NCBI GenBank assembly: GCA_964445575.1
Contig: CAYULB010000007.1
Location: forward strand, 1-64,000
Direction: 5' to 3'
Length of the DNA: 64,000 bases
Source of the DNA: WJMT01 sp964445575
GTDB lineage: Bacteria; Acidobacteriota; Aminicenantia; Aminicenantales; Aminicenantaceae
Below the pieces are notes generated by a model, which was given only the letters and a program-made list of their open reading frames with translations, ran no database searches and had not been told where the DNA came from. Positions 15,936 to 25,276 of the stretch are shown here, piece after piece. The position numbers and the translations under genes were made by a program. Each line of letters starts with the position of its first letter. Position 1 is the first letter of the stretch.

Positions 15936-16527
15936 AAAAAAGCTTCTTCTCGCAACCACTAATCAAGGAAAAGTAAATGAGATACAAAACTTTCTCTCAT
16001 CCTTTCCTTTAGAAATCATCTCTATTAAGGATATAAGTTCTGCCTACTTGTTCATAGAGACCGGAAAAACTTTTATGGAAAATGCAGCGGGAAAAGCTCT
16101 TTTTTACAGTCGAATATGGCCGGGATTAACTCTGGGAGAAGATTCAGGGCTTGAAATAGAAAAATTGGCTGGAGCTCCCGGAGTATTATCCGCTAGGTAT
16201 TCAGGAAACCATGCCACAGATGAAAAGAATATAGAAAAAGTACTGCATCAATTAAGAGGAGTTCCTGAAGAAAAAAGAAGAGCAAGATTTGTATGCTGTA
16301 TGGTGTTAGCTGAAAAGGATAAGATAATACATAAAATCAAGGAACACACCTCAGGATATATCCTTACCCAAAAAAAAGGAAATCATGGGTTTGGTTATGA
16401 TCCCATATTTTTTTGCTCTCCCTTAAACAAGACCTTTGCCCAGCTCACCCCTGAAGAAAAAAATTCAGTCAGCCACAGGGGAAAAGCTTTAAAAAAATTA
16501 AAGGCTTTTCTCCAGCAATATCTCTAA
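15928..16527 (+). CDS. rdgB: dITP/XTP pyrophosphatase (RdgB/HAM1 family)
   Basis: A 199-residue house-cleaning enzyme that hydrolyses dITP, ITP and XTP to monophosphates and keeps deaminated purines out of DNA. Family motifs are present: TTNQGKVNEI near the N terminus, LGEDSGLEIEKL with the catalytic Asp, GVLSARYSG, GFGYDPIF and SHRGKAL. The start is TTG at 15928, inside the end of mgtC, which suggests translational coupling. Together with the EndoQ fusion 3 kb upstream, it adds a second defence against deaminated bases in this region. Confidence 0.93.
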   Translation: MIKKKLLLATTNQGKVNEIQNFLSSFPLEIISIKDISSAYLFIETGKTFMENAAGKALFYSRIWPGLTLGEDSGLEIEKLAGAPGVLSARYSGNHATDEKNIEKVLHQLRGVPEEKRRARFVCCMVLAEKDKIIHKIKEHTSGYILTQKKGNHGFGYDPIFFCSPLNKTFAQLTPEEKNSVSHRGKALKKLKAFLQQYL

Positions 16528-16696
16528 ACAAAAATTATCCCTATGCCAACCTAAGTAGATAGAAAACAGAAGCAAAAGTTAACCTCAGCTTACACTTACA
16601 AATAACTCTCTCCTCTAAATTACTGATATGTCTAGGTTTATCAAATTCTCCCTTTTGGCCTGGATTTTGCTTTTACTAAATTGAAAGGAGGTTTAA

Positions 16697-17005
16697 ATGA
16701 AAAATTTAACCATTAAAAGCTTGACTGCTGGATTGGTCATTGTCTTGGCATTCACAACAGGCTTAGCAGCAGTGGGGGGGATTCATCCGGGACAGGAGGC
16801 TGAAAAGATCAATATCAATACAGCTTCTCTGGCCGAACTCCAGAAACTGCCCCGTATAGGAGAAGTTGTGGCTCAAAGAATCATTGATTATAGGGAGAAA
16901 AACGGAAAGTTCACCAAGATCGAAGAAATAATGAAGGTGAGGGGAATCGGAGAAAAAACATTTGAAAGCTTTAAAGACCTGATCACGGTGGGATCAAAGA
17001 ATTAA
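16697..17005 (+). CDS. comEA: ComEA-like helix-hairpin-helix protein with signal peptide
   Basis: A 102-residue protein with an N-terminal signal or membrane anchor (residues about 5-27) and a C-terminal double helix-hairpin-helix DNA-binding domain, [18 protein letters not shown] to GIGEKTFE. ComEA proteins bind double-stranded DNA in the periplasm during natural transformation. A strong AAAGGAGG ribosome site lies just upstream of the ATG. Across a shared terminator lies dprA, another transformation gene, on the opposite strand. Confidence 0.85.
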   Translation: MKNLTIKSLTAGLVIVLAFTTGLAAVGGIHPGQEAEKININTASLAELQKLPRIGEVVAQRIIDYREKNGKFTKIEEIMKVRGIGEKTFESFKDLITVGSKN

Positions 17006-17036
17006 AAGAAGAGAGGGGCCTTCCCTCTCTTCTTTT
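17004..17036. terminator. Perfect bidirectional terminator
   Basis: AAAAGAAGAGAGGG (17004-17017) and its exact reverse complement (17023-17036) enclose a GCCTT loop. The stem provides a T run on each strand, so it can end both the plus-strand comEA-like transcript and the minus-strand xerC transcript. Confidence 0.9.
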
Positions 17037-17041
17037 TCTGT

Positions 17042-17926
17042 TTAAGACCGAGGATGACTTTTTTTATAGACTTCCAGAAGTCTCTTCAAATCGAGATGAG
17101 TGTACTTTTGAGTGGTGGCCAGGCTTTCATGCCCTAAAAGTTCCTGTATCACCCGCAGGTCTGCCCCTCGGCTCAGCAAATGGGAAGCAAATGAATGACG
17201 CAGGGAATGAGGACTGAGCTTTCTTTTGATTGCTGATTTTTTGAAATATTCATCCACGATTCGCTGGACCGATCTGGGAGTCAGCCTCCCGCCTCTGTAA
17301 TTTAAAAACACGGGGTTTTTATCAATATCCCCTTTGTGAATAAGAAATCTCTTTTGTAGGTACTGTCTGAGTTTTTTCTCAGCCACAGTTCCAAAAGGAA
17401 CTATGCGTTCTTTTTTTCCTTTGCCACGGACCCGGACTAGTCTCTCCTCAAAGTTTACATCGACAAGGTCTATTCCCACTAATTCACTGACCCTCAGGCC
17501 AGTGGCATAAAGCAACTCAAGCATAGCTCTATCTCTCATATCCAGCGGCTTTTCAGAGTCAGGAAGGTCTAGAAACAAGGCCATCTCTTCTTCAGACAAA
17601 AAAGAAGGGACATTTTTTTCCTGCTTGGGAGTACTGACCATCTTAGCAGGATTTTCTTTTATCCAATTCCTGTGAACACAGTACTGATAAAATGAGCGTA
17701 CCGCAGCCAATTTGCGCGCCGCACTCGATTTTTTTATATTATTTTGATACAGAAAAGCTAAGAAGCTTCTGATAAGAATATTATCCGCGTGCTTGTATTT
17801 TATTTTTTTGGAATGGATAAAAGATAAATACTGCTCAATATCCCGTCTGTAAGCTGATACGGTATGCTTGGAGAAATTTTTTTCATACTTAAAATAATCT
17901 AGAAACTGCTCTAACTCTTTAATCAC
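17042..17926 (-). CDS. xerC: Tyrosine recombinase XerC/XerD
   Basis: A 294-residue site-specific recombinase for chromosome dimer resolution at dif. It has a SAM-like core-binding domain (about 1-90) and a catalytic domain with R145 (ATGLRVSE), H240 and R243 (HSLRHSF), H266 (GHES) and the nucleophile Y275 (QKYTH). The length is typical. It overlaps the end of topA by 4 bp. The order dprA-topA-xer is shared with many bacteria, which favours XerC over XerD or an integrase; no other Xer is seen in the window for comparison. Confidence 0.9.
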   Translation of the reverse strand: MIKELEQFLDYFKYEKNFSKHTVSAYRRDIEQYLSFIHSKKIKYKHADNILIRSFLAFLYQNNIKKSSAARKLAAVRSFYQYCVHRNWIKENPAKMVSTPKQEKNVPSFLSEEEMALFLDLPDSEKPLDMRDRAMLELLYATGLRVSELVGIDLVDVNFEERLVRVRGKGKKERIVPFGTVAEKKLRQYLQKRFLIHKGDIDKNPVFLNYRGGRLTPRSVQRIVDEYFKKSAIKRKLSPHSLRHSFASHLLSRGADLRVIQELLGHESLATTQKYTHLDLKRLLEVYKKSHPRS

Positions 17927-20175
17927 TCTGAGTCAGCCTTGTTATCCCTGCTTTTCTCCCATATTTTATCTTTATCAATAAACTTCTTATAACCACATCC
18001 GTCCTGACTACAATATAAATAGGGTTTTCCTTTAATCAAATTTTTTTTGAATATTATTTTTCTTCCGCATTCCGGACAAGACCGGGAGACCGGCTCATCC
18101 CATGAAGCAAATTTACATTTAGGAAAATTGCTGCACCCATAAAAAATTTTACCCTTTCTTGTTTTTTTTATCACCAAAGAACCACTGCATTCTGGACAAT
18201 CAATCCCGGTATCCTTTTTCTCCTTTTTAATATATTTGCATTTTGGATAATTGGAACAAGCAATAAAAGAACCGTAGCGGCCTTGACGCACCACCATCTG
18301 GGAACCGCATTGGGGACATTTCTCATCCACTGGCTTGGCTTCCTTTTTATTAAGGCTTTTTTTAAAACGACATTCAGGAAACCCTGAACAGGCTTTGAAT
18401 TTTCCATATCTTCCCGACTTTATAACCAGGGGTCGTCCGCATTCTGGACAATTTTCTTCAGAAGGAATGCCTTTGGTTTTCACTCCTTCTTTCCTGCTTG
18501 CTCTCTCCAAGTCTTTTTCAAGAAGCTCATTATAAGATTTTATATACTCCAGCCAGCTCTTTTCGCCCTCGCTAATAAGGTCGAGGGCCTCTTCAAGCTG
18601 AGCAGTAAACTCATACTGCATTAAATCAGAAAAATTTTTAATCAAATAACTATTAACAAAAATTCCAACCTCAGTAGGGATAAACCTTCCTTTCCTCTTC
18701 AACACATAATCTCTGTCTTGGATGGTCGAGATAATGGGAGCGTAAGTACTGGGACGGCCTATTCCTCTGAACTCTAGCTCCTTAACGAGTGTTCCCTCTG
18801 AATAACGAGGAGGAGGTTGTGTGAATTTTTGTTCGCTGTCAAGTTTTTCCAGTTTAAGCTTTTCACCCTTTTCTGCTGACGGGAGTCTGACATCTTTGCT
18901 TTTTATATTGGGATAGGCAGCAAGAAATCCTTTAAATTTCATGACCTCTCCTTTAGCTCGAAAATGATAGCTCCCGGCTTTTATTTCAAACACAGTCTCT
19001 TCCACTTTGGCAACGCTCATTTGAGAAGCAATGAATCGATCCCATATCATTGAATAGATCTTGAGCTCATCTTTGTTCAAATACTGTTTTACTTTTTCTG
19101 GAGGAAGGTCAAAACAAGTGGGCCGTATAGCTTCATGTGCGTCTTGTGCTTTTTTCTTATTTTTAAACCTTCGGGGAGTTTTTGAGAGGTAATCCTTTGA
19201 ATATTTTCTTTCTATATAGGCTCTTCCCCCTTTAATAGCTTGTTCTGAAATCCGAACAGAATCGGTTCTCATGTAAGTGATGAGTCCCACCAATCCTCTC
19301 TCCCCTATTTCCAAACCTTCATAGAGTTTTTGAGCAATCATCATGGTCTTTTTTACAGGAAACTTGTTTATACGGAAACTGTCCTGCTGAAGGGTGCTTG
19401 TTATGTAGGGAGGATAGGGATTCTTTCTTTTTAACTTGACTTTCAAGTCTTGGAGATAAAAGTGAGCTTTCTTCAGATCAGATAAAATCTTCTCAGCTGT
19501 CTGGCCGTCTTGAATCTTTGCTTTTTTTTCCTTTATTTTTACCAGGTCTGCGGTAAATGCAGGAGGTGATGAAGCTTTGAGGTGAGCGGTTATATTCCAG
19601 AATTCTTTAGGAACAAAATCATTTATTTCTTTCTCTCGTTCACAAATCAACCGAAGCGTTATGGACTGCACTCTTCCTGCACTCAAGCCTTTCCCTATCT
19701 TCTTCCATAAAAGGGGACTTATCCTGTAACCCACTAACCTATCCAGAATCCTTCTTGCCTGTTGAGCTTTTATTTTATCTTCATCCAAAGAAAGGACTTT
19801 CTTAAAAGCATCTTCCACTGCATTCTTTGTTATTTCATGGAAAAGGACCCGGTGGATGTTGCTGTTGTGGTCTTTTAAAACCTCTGATAAATGCCAGCAA
19901 ATGGCCTCTCCTTCTCTATCCGGATCAGCAGCTAATAATATGGAGTCATTCTTTTCAGCTTCCTTCTTAAGTTGAGAGACAACCTTTTTCTTTTCTGGGA
20001 TTATTAGGAATTCGGGAGTAAAGTCTTTTTCCATATCAACTCCCATCCTGTTTTTAGGGAGGTCTCGGATATGTCCCAGGGAAGCCCTGACTTCATAATC
20101 CGAACCTAGATATCGACTTAAGGTCTTTGCTTTTGCTGGAGATTCAACTATGACTAATTTTTTATCCATTACCAT
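17923..20175 (-). CDS. topA: DNA topoisomerase I (type IA)
   Basis: A 750-residue enzyme that relaxes negative supercoils. It has a TOPRIM domain (LVIVESPAKAKT near 7-18 and DPDREGE near 84-90) and the central domain with nucleophile Y301 in LITYMRTDS. Four C-terminal CxxC...C zinc ribbons follow, from about residue 575 to the end. The TTG-free start is ambiguous: ATG at 20175 or ATG at 20169. The second overlaps the dprA stop as TAATG and would be coupled to it. The 3' end overlaps xerC. Confidence 0.96.
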   Translation of the reverse strand: MVMDKKLVIVESPAKAKTLSRYLGSDYEVRASLGHIRDLPKNRMGVDMEKDFTPEFLIIPEKKKVVSQLKKEAEKNDSILLAADPDREGEAICWHLSEVLKDHNSNIHRVLFHEITKNAVEDAFKKVLSLDEDKIKAQQARRILDRLVGYRISPLLWKKIGKGLSAGRVQSITLRLICEREKEINDFVPKEFWNITAHLKASSPPAFTADLVKIKEKKAKIQDGQTAEKILSDLKKAHFYLQDLKVKLKRKNPYPPYITSTLQQDSFRINKFPVKKTMMIAQKLYEGLEIGERGLVGLITYMRTDSVRISEQAIKGGRAYIERKYSKDYLSKTPRRFKNKKKAQDAHEAIRPTCFDLPPEKVKQYLNKDELKIYSMIWDRFIASQMSVAKVEETVFEIKAGSYHFRAKGEVMKFKGFLAAYPNIKSKDVRLPSAEKGEKLKLEKLDSEQKFTQPPPRYSEGTLVKELEFRGIGRPSTYAPIISTIQDRDYVLKRKGRFIPTEVGIFVNSYLIKNFSDLMQYEFTAQLEEALDLISEGEKSWLEYIKSYNELLEKDLERASRKEGVKTKGIPSEENCPECGRPLVIKSGRYGKFKACSGFPECRFKKSLNKKEAKPVDEKCPQCGSQMVVRQGRYGSFIACSNYPKCKYIKKEKKDTGIDCPECSGSLVIKKTRKGKIFYGCSNFPKCKFASWDEPVSRSCPECGRKIIFKKNLIKGKPYLYCSQDGCGYKKFIDKDKIWEKSRDNKADSE

Positions 20176-21269
20176 TTCCTCTGAAAAAATTTACCTGGAC
20201 TTTGAGTTATCAATCCCTTGAGTTCTAGTTTCAAAAGAACTGATAATACTTCGGATACACTCTTGCCCGTTTTTTTGACTATAAAATCTACATGAGTTAG
20301 AGAATCATCCCTGAGATTCTTGATGATATCTCTTTCAAGAGAATCCAATTTAATTTTTTCTTTTCTCAGGGCTGAAGGCTCAGGGATCATATTTTCTTGG
20401 ACATAAGGGGGCAATTCCTCTATCACGTCCTCCCATTTTTCAACAAGCTTGGCTCCATTTTTTATTAACCAGTTGGTTCCCTTGCTCAAAGGAGAAGTAA
20501 TGTTCCCCGGCACAGCCATGACCTCTCTATTCTGTTCCAAAGCAAGCTTGGCTGATATGAGTGAACCGCTCCTCTCAGTTGCTTCAGTCACTATTACAGC
20601 CAAACTCAACCCACTGATAATCCTATTCCTTAATGGAAAGTGGAATCCCAGCGGCTTTGACTTCAGAGGGTATTCTGTTATTACCAATCCGGATTCAGTC
20701 ATCTTTTTAAAAAGCCCTTTGTTGTCTCTGGGATAAATGAAATCCAGCCCAGAGCCCAATACAGCCACAGTATGTCCTCCTTTCAAAGCTCCCCAGTGAG
20801 CTGCAGAGTCGATTCCAACAGCCATCCCGCTGACGATCACAATCCCACGGGAAGCTAACTCAAATGCCAGTTTTTCAGCTACGGCTCTTCCGTAAGGGGA
20901 CGACCTTCGAGCCCCTACTATCGAGACGGCAGGGACTTTGAGTAAATCTAAATTCCCTACACAATAGAGGACGTAAGGTGGATCAAAAATTTCTCTTAAA
21001 CATTCAGGATATTTTTCATCCTCTACGGTTAGGACTGTATATCCCTTTTTATTTATTCTGTCAAGTTCCCTTAAAGCTCTTTCTAATGTTCGGGGAGCCT
21101 TTATGGAATCAATGGTCTCTTTTTTGAGGTTTAAACCATCAAAATCATTCTTATTGGCTTTGAATATCTCTTTAACATTAGAGAATCTTTGAAAAATCTT
21201 CTTCGCAGAGCCTAAGTCTTCAGCAAATAAAAGATTAAAAGCTATCCAATATTTAAGATTTTCTTCCAA
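20169..21269 (-). CDS. dprA: DNA processing protein DprA (Smf)
   Basis: A 366-residue protein that loads RecA on incoming single-stranded DNA in transformation. It has an N-terminal helical region (1-75), a Rossmann-like core with SIVGARRSSPYG, VSGMAVGID and TEATERSGSLI, and a C-terminal winged-helix domain (about 300-366). It is first in dprA-topA-xerC; its stop overlaps the topA start. With the ComEA-like gene nearby, it hints at competence, though other com genes are not in view. Confidence 0.94.
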   Translation of the reverse strand: MEENLKYWIAFNLLFAEDLGSAKKIFQRFSNVKEIFKANKNDFDGLNLKKETIDSIKAPRTLERALRELDRINKKGYTVLTVEDEKYPECLREIFDPPYVLYCVGNLDLLKVPAVSIVGARRSSPYGRAVAEKLAFELASRGIVIVSGMAVGIDSAAHWGALKGGHTVAVLGSGLDFIYPRDNKGLFKKMTESGLVITEYPLKSKPLGFHFPLRNRIISGLSLAVIVTEATERSGSLISAKLALEQNREVMAVPGNITSPLSKGTNWLIKNGAKLVEKWEDVIEELPPYVQENMIPEPSALRKEKIKLDSLERDIIKNLRDDSLTHVDFIVKKTGKSVSEVLSVLLKLELKGLITQSPGKFFQRKW

Positions 21270-21334
21270 CTTCTCCGTTTTTTAAAAAAATTATTTTATC
21301 AAGAATTAATGAAAACGCAAGTCACAATGCCTAT

Positions 21335-21840
21335 TCAGAGGCCATTTAAGAGTAAGGAACCAGATGAGTAAAAAACTCCTGCCCCTGCTCCTGTCATGAG
21401 ACAAGCCGGAGTAGCCGCAAGCAAAGCCCGAAGGCCGATTCTGGAAAGGTCTTTCATTCTTTTTGGTGCCAAAGCACTGATTCCTCCAATAAAGATGGCC
21501 AGTGATGCAAAATGGGCAAAGCCGCAGAGTGCATAAGAAGCAATGATGGCAGACCTAGGGTGTCTCAGAGTGTTTTCAGCCAATAGTTTTGCTAAATTCT
21601 TATAAGAGACCACTTCTGTAGCCACTGTCCTTTCTCCAAGAAGCTTAGCGATTTCAAATGCATCACTGGGTGGAACTCCCAATACAATGGCAAAAGGATA
21701 AAAAATATACCCCAGAATCGACCTCATGGACCCATTGAAATCAATGTTAAAAAGATTGTTAACTTGGCCTCCTAACTACCCAAAATCAGACCTAAAAGGG
21801 CAACCAAACCTAAAAAATACTGCGGGTACTCTTTATTTAA
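21335..21840 (-). pseudogene. Decayed NupC-type nucleoside transporter (C-terminal remnant)
   Basis: The 130-residue stretch beginning MRSILGYIFYPFAIVLGVP and ending near the stop at 21335 matches the C-terminal domain of concentrative nucleoside transporters. The reading continues upstream in the same frame (LGGQVNNLFNIDFNGS). It then needs a shift to another frame (QYFLGLVALLGLILG, up to about 21822) to extend the homology. About the first two-thirds of a normal 400-residue CNT protein are missing. It is thus 5'-truncated and frameshifted. The intact part might still be expressed from the ATG at 21727, but it could not transport alone. Confidence 0.75.
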
Positions 21841-21900
21841 AAATTATTCTCCAACATATAAAAAGACTCTCTAATAAAAGAATCTGTCTCATTTTACTGG

Positions 21901-22125
21901 TTATTTGTCCTTTATCTCAATAATTTTTTTTCTGCTGGCAAAACCTCTAACAATGCTGACCCGGGCTTTTGGAACATCAAAATAATCAGCCACTCTTTCC
22001 ACAAGTTCCTTGTTTGCTTTTCCCTTTTCTGGAGGGGCTTTTATTTTTATTTTAAAATTTCTTTCTCCCACTTCTTTTATTTCTGATTCAGTTGAACCCG
22101 GGGTGACCTTCACAGAAATGCGCAC
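21901..22125 (-). CDS. DUF167 (YggU) family protein
   Basis: A 74-residue protein with the DUF167 pattern: VKVTPGS near the start, IKAPPEKGKANKELVE in the centre and GFASRKKIIEI at the end. The molecular function of the family is unknown. It lies 43 bp downstream of the YggT gene, a pairing common in bacterial genomes (yggT-yggU). Confidence 0.9.
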   Translation of the reverse strand: MRISVKVTPGSTESEIKEVGERNFKIKIKAPPEKGKANKELVERVADYFDVPKARVSIVRGFASRKKIIEIKDK

Positions 22126-22168
22126 CTACTGTCTCCTCTATCCTCTATCAAAATGATACGGGTCATAA

Positions 22169-22492
22169 CTAGAAGGAATAAGTCCGGGGTCCCAGCAGCT
22201 GAAGAGCGTATTGAGAAAGTGAATTAACCACAACAGTGTCTATTAAAAAAATCAACACAAAAGCAATGATAGGGCTGATATCCAATCCCCCAAACTTATA
22301 AGGGGGCACAAATCTTCTAATGGGAGCTAAAACAGGCTCTGTTAATCTATAGAGAACTAATCTGACTTTATATAAAGAAGGAGTTCTGATCCAGGAGAGA
22401 ATAACATGAGCAAAGATGACCCATATATATATATTGAGAATCACATGAGTGATCCTTGATAAGCCATACAATAAATTTGCAAATAGAGTCAT
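22169..22492 (-). CDS. YggT family membrane protein
   Basis: A 107-residue integral membrane protein with two hydrophobic helices (about 10-35 and 70-95). The family signature is in the linker (SWI...LYRLTEPVLAPIRRFVPP). YggT proteins are implicated in osmotic or potassium tolerance and often sit near division genes. The start overlaps the end of the DUF1573 gene by 4 bp. Confidence 0.9.
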   Translation of the reverse strand: MTLFANLLYGLSRITHVILNIYIWVIFAHVILSWIRTPSLYKVRLVLYRLTEPVLAPIRRFVPPYKFGGLDISPIIAFVLIFLIDTVVVNSLSQYALQLLGPRTYSF

Positions 22493-23280
22493 ACTTCCAC
22501 CTTTGATTTATTCCTGATCACGTGTTTGTATTTTTCAAAAAGCTCTTTGAGCTGCCTTTCAGTAATAATGTATCCCCTTATATAGAAGGAAAGATTTGGC
22601 CTTAAAGGGTCATTCGTTTTTAAAAGAACATATTCTCTTAGGGAACCTGTTTTATCAGAAGAACTTATTTCAATTACAACTTTTCTTTGACCGTTGGATG
22701 GGATTTTTAGGGACTTCTTCAACTCTTTTCCTTGAGTAAAAAAACGCGCAGCTTTATGGGAAAATGTCACTTCCAATTCCAGCTCGCCGGTATTTCTTAC
22801 CACCGCTTCGCAACTGATATCCTCCCCCTGGAGAATCAACCCGATATCCATGCTGGTCTTTTCAAGCCTGATTTTAGGACCCGGCGGAACCTCTACATTT
22901 GCAGAAACAGAGAGGACACTCCGAGACTCTTTTGGGTCATTGGAATAGACATAGATATATTTGGAGACATTTCCACTATATCCTCTGGTGTTAAAGGTGA
23001 CTTTAAGACTCCCTTTTTCCCCTGGCTCCAGATTCTTCTTGGAAGCGAGCACCGCGGTGCATCCACAAGAAGTCTTGATGTCTTTTATAATAAGGAGTGA
23101 ATTCCCCGCGTTCTCAAACATAAAATTATGGGTCAGAATTTCTCCCCCCTTGACTTTTCCAAAGTTAATTTTTTTGCTGTCAAATTTTATATCCGGAGAA
23201 TCCAAAGCACTCAGATAACCAGACAAGACCCCTAAAAACAGAACAAAAAATAAAACAGCTGTCTTTTTTCCTCTCATCAT
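22489..23280 (-). CDS. Secreted DUF1573 domain protein
   Basis: A 263-residue protein with a signal peptide (about 1-25, hydrophobic core VLFFVLFLGVLSGYLSA). A DUF1573 immunoglobulin-like domain covers about 28-125 (FGKVKGGEILTHNFMFENAG...SCGCTA), followed by a second, more diverged repeat of the same fold (about 130-240). The SCGC motif is typical of DUF1573. It is probably a periplasmic or surface adaptor; the function is unknown. It heads the operon with YggT and DUF167. Confidence 0.85.
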   Translation of the reverse strand: MMRGKKTAVLFFVLFLGVLSGYLSALDSPDIKFDSKKINFGKVKGGEILTHNFMFENAGNSLLIIKDIKTSCGCTAVLASKKNLEPGEKGSLKVTFNTRGYSGNVSKYIYVYSNDPKESRSVLSVSANVEVPPGPKIRLEKTSMDIGLILQGEDISCEAVVRNTGELELEVTFSHKAARFFTQGKELKKSLKIPSNGQRKVVIEISSSDKTGSLREYVLLKTNDPLRPNLSFYIRGYIITERQLKELFEKYKHVIRNKSKVEV

Positions 23281-23355
23281 TCACTCCCTTCTTTAAAGTG
23301 CTATTATGATAACATTTTTTATGAGCTCTGTTAAAGGTTTACTCCACTATGTTTC

Positions 23356-23384
23356 TTGACAGTTAAATTACCCTTCTCTATAAT
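23356..23384 (+). promoter_or_regulatory. Consensus sigma-70 promoter
   Basis: TTGACA (23356-23361), a 17-base spacer and TATAAT (23379-23384): both hexamers are perfect. Transcription would start near 23391, about 15 bases before the GTG start of the next gene, behind AAAGGA. Confidence 0.9.
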
Positions 23385-23405
23385 TCCCTTCAAAGGACGG
23401 CTCAA

Positions 23406-24593
23406 GTGAAAAAAATAAAAAAGAAAAGTAATTTTATATTATTGTTATTCTCAATTCAATTTATCCTTTTCTCTCATTTCTACGGATTTCCTCAGGATGA
23501 ACAAGCAACGCTCAAAGTCGTCACTGAACTTGCAAACATTCGGGCTGAACCTGATATAGGAAGCCCCATTATCCATCTGGCAAGCCAGGGGACACTTATG
23601 GAAATTCTCGGACAGGAAGGACCGTGGTTCCATGTTAAAATCTTAATTGATGAGCAAAAGAAAATTGAAGGGTATGTGCATGAAAGTTTAGTGGAAAAAA
23701 TTCTTCCTGAGATGCCTGAAGAAGAAAGGGAAATCAGAAAAGAACCAGAAAAAGAAACTGCTGAGACTCCCAAAATTGAAGCGCAAACTACAGTAAGAAA
23801 AAAGCCTTATTTTTTGAGAGATTCTCAGGTTTATGTCAGTCTCTCAGGAGGCGCTCATTACGCCTTAGTGGGAGACTTAAACAAAGGAACCCAAGGGTTT
23901 GCAGATTACTACCAAAGCATTCTTAAAACCGAACAAACCGGCAATGTGGAACCACTTCATCTGAATTCTGTATTGGGAGGAGAAGTAGGGATTCATTTAG
24001 GACAAGGATTTCATCTGGGAATAGGAGCTGACTTTTGTCGAGGCCAAAAAGAAAGTTCAGTGGAATTCACTCAACCTGCCTTTTTAAACGTTCAAACCCA
24101 ATCTGAAATAAAATTTATTCCCATCCGCCTCGTTCTTTCCTATCATATAACTCCTGAATTCTTTATTAAGGGGGGGCTTGAATACACTCTGGCTGAATGC
24201 AGATATTTTTACAAAATCACAGAAAGCAATGCCTGGACGGAATGGAACGGGAACGCTGACTCCAGTCAATTGGGAGGAGTCATGAGCCTTGGATATGTTC
24301 ATGACTTAAGTAGAAATCTCAGTATGTTTATAGAAGCTTCCGGACGTTACGCAAAAGTCAAGAACCTCAAAGGAGAGGGAACCTATAAAGACTCAGATGA
24401 CCTGGAGTACACAGAAAAAGGATATATGTACATATATCAAGGAGAAGCCTCAGGCCAAGAATCTTTTTCCCTTTTGTTCATTAGGGATAAAATGCCCTCA
24501 GGATATGGAGTCTCAAATCCTGAAAAAGCATCTCTTGATTTATCCGGCTTTTCCCTCAAAGCCGGAATTAAAATAAGGTTTGACCTTTTTTAG
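23406..24593 (+). CDS. SH3-domain outer-membrane beta-barrel-like protein
   Basis: A 395-residue exported protein starting at GTG behind AAAGGA. Signal peptide about 8-28. A bacterial SH3 (SH3_3) domain follows (about 33-95: ANIRAEPDIGSPII...GYVHESLV), then a charged linker rich in E/K (100-130). The C-terminal region (140-395) has alternating aromatic/polar strands and ends in phenylalanine-containing IRFDLF, as outer-membrane barrels do. The SH3 part may bind peptidoglycan. It is driven by a perfect sigma-70 promoter. The 3' end overlaps the convergent methyltransferase by 54 bp. Confidence 0.75.
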   Translation: MKKIKKKSNFILLLFSIQFILFSHFYGFPQDEQATLKVVTELANIRAEPDIGSPIIHLASQGTLMEILGQEGPWFHVKILIDEQKKIEGYVHESLVEKILPEMPEEEREIRKEPEKETAETPKIEAQTTVRKKPYFLRDSQVYVSLSGGAHYALVGDLNKGTQGFADYYQSILKTEQTGNVEPLHLNSVLGGEVGIHLGQGFHLGIGADFCRGQKESSVEFTQPAFLNVQTQSEIKFIPIRLVLSYHITPEFFIKGGLEYTLAECRYFYKITESNAWTEWNGNADSSQLGGVMSLGYVHDLSRNLSMFIEASGRYAKVKNLKGEGTYKDSDDLEYTEKGYMYIYQGEASGQESFSLLFIRDKMPSGYGVSNPEKASLDLSGFSLKAGIKIRFDLF

Positions 24594-25229
24594 CAGAGCA
24601 ATATGCTGGGAATGTACCCCTCTGAATAAGGGAGTTATCTTTTTTATGCGAAATCCTGATTTTTCTGCTTCCTGAATAAATTCTTTTTTGGATATCATGT
24701 TTATATTTGTCCTGCTCTTTCCTCCCATTTTTCTAATCTTTCTCTGAAGTCTGTGCAGAATATTCAGGCGGTAAAAAGAAACCATCACCCAATCAGATGT
24801 GACACGGAAAAATTCCTTTAGAATTTGAATGCGCTGGTTTTTTTCATGGACATGGTGAAAAAACCTCATACAAAAGACTCCCTCCAATGCTTCATCCTCA
24901 AACGGCAGCCCTTCCGCCGCATCACATGCTACCCCGATTCCCCCGTTCATCTCTAAAAAAATACGCCTTTGTACGGCTCTTTTGACCATAGAAAAAGAGA
25001 CATCCCCGCTAATAAACCACTGGCTTTTTTGGGCAAGCAATCCTGAAAACCTCCCAAAACCGCAGGGCAGGTCAAGAATCCTGGCCCTTTCTTTGTCTCT
25101 TTCCCCAAACAGGCTGTTTATGACTCTCCTTTCCTTCCAGTCGACTATCTTCTGGTCAAAACCGTGGTATCTTTTTTTCTCATAATCAAGGACTTCATGG
25201 GTATTAAAAGTGGTTCTTTTTTTTCTCAC
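24540..25229 (-). CDS. Class I SAM-dependent methyltransferase
   Basis: A 229-residue methyltransferase with motif I ILDLPCGFGRF at 51-61, an acidic GDVSFSMV segment and the motif-IV region LEGVFCMRFFHHVHE. The C terminus is basic. It lies downstream of a GH-like gene and a Kdo-kinase-like gene on the same strand and is probably part of the same envelope-modification operon. The substrate is unknown. Its 3' end overlaps the 3' end of the plus-strand barrel gene. Confidence 0.8.
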   Translation of the reverse strand: MRKKRTTFNTHEVLDYEKKRYHGFDQKIVDWKERRVINSLFGERDKERARILDLPCGFGRFSGLLAQKSQWFISGDVSFSMVKRAVQRRIFLEMNGGIGVACDAAEGLPFEDEALEGVFCMRFFHHVHEKNQRIQILKEFFRVTSDWVMVSFYRLNILHRLQRKIRKMGGKSRTNINMISKKEFIQEAEKSGFRIKKITPLFRGVHSQHIALLKKVKPYFNSGFEGKAG

Positions 25230-25276
25230 CTCGACTCCTTTTCAACTGATATCAATGCTGATTTCTTAAGAGTCAA

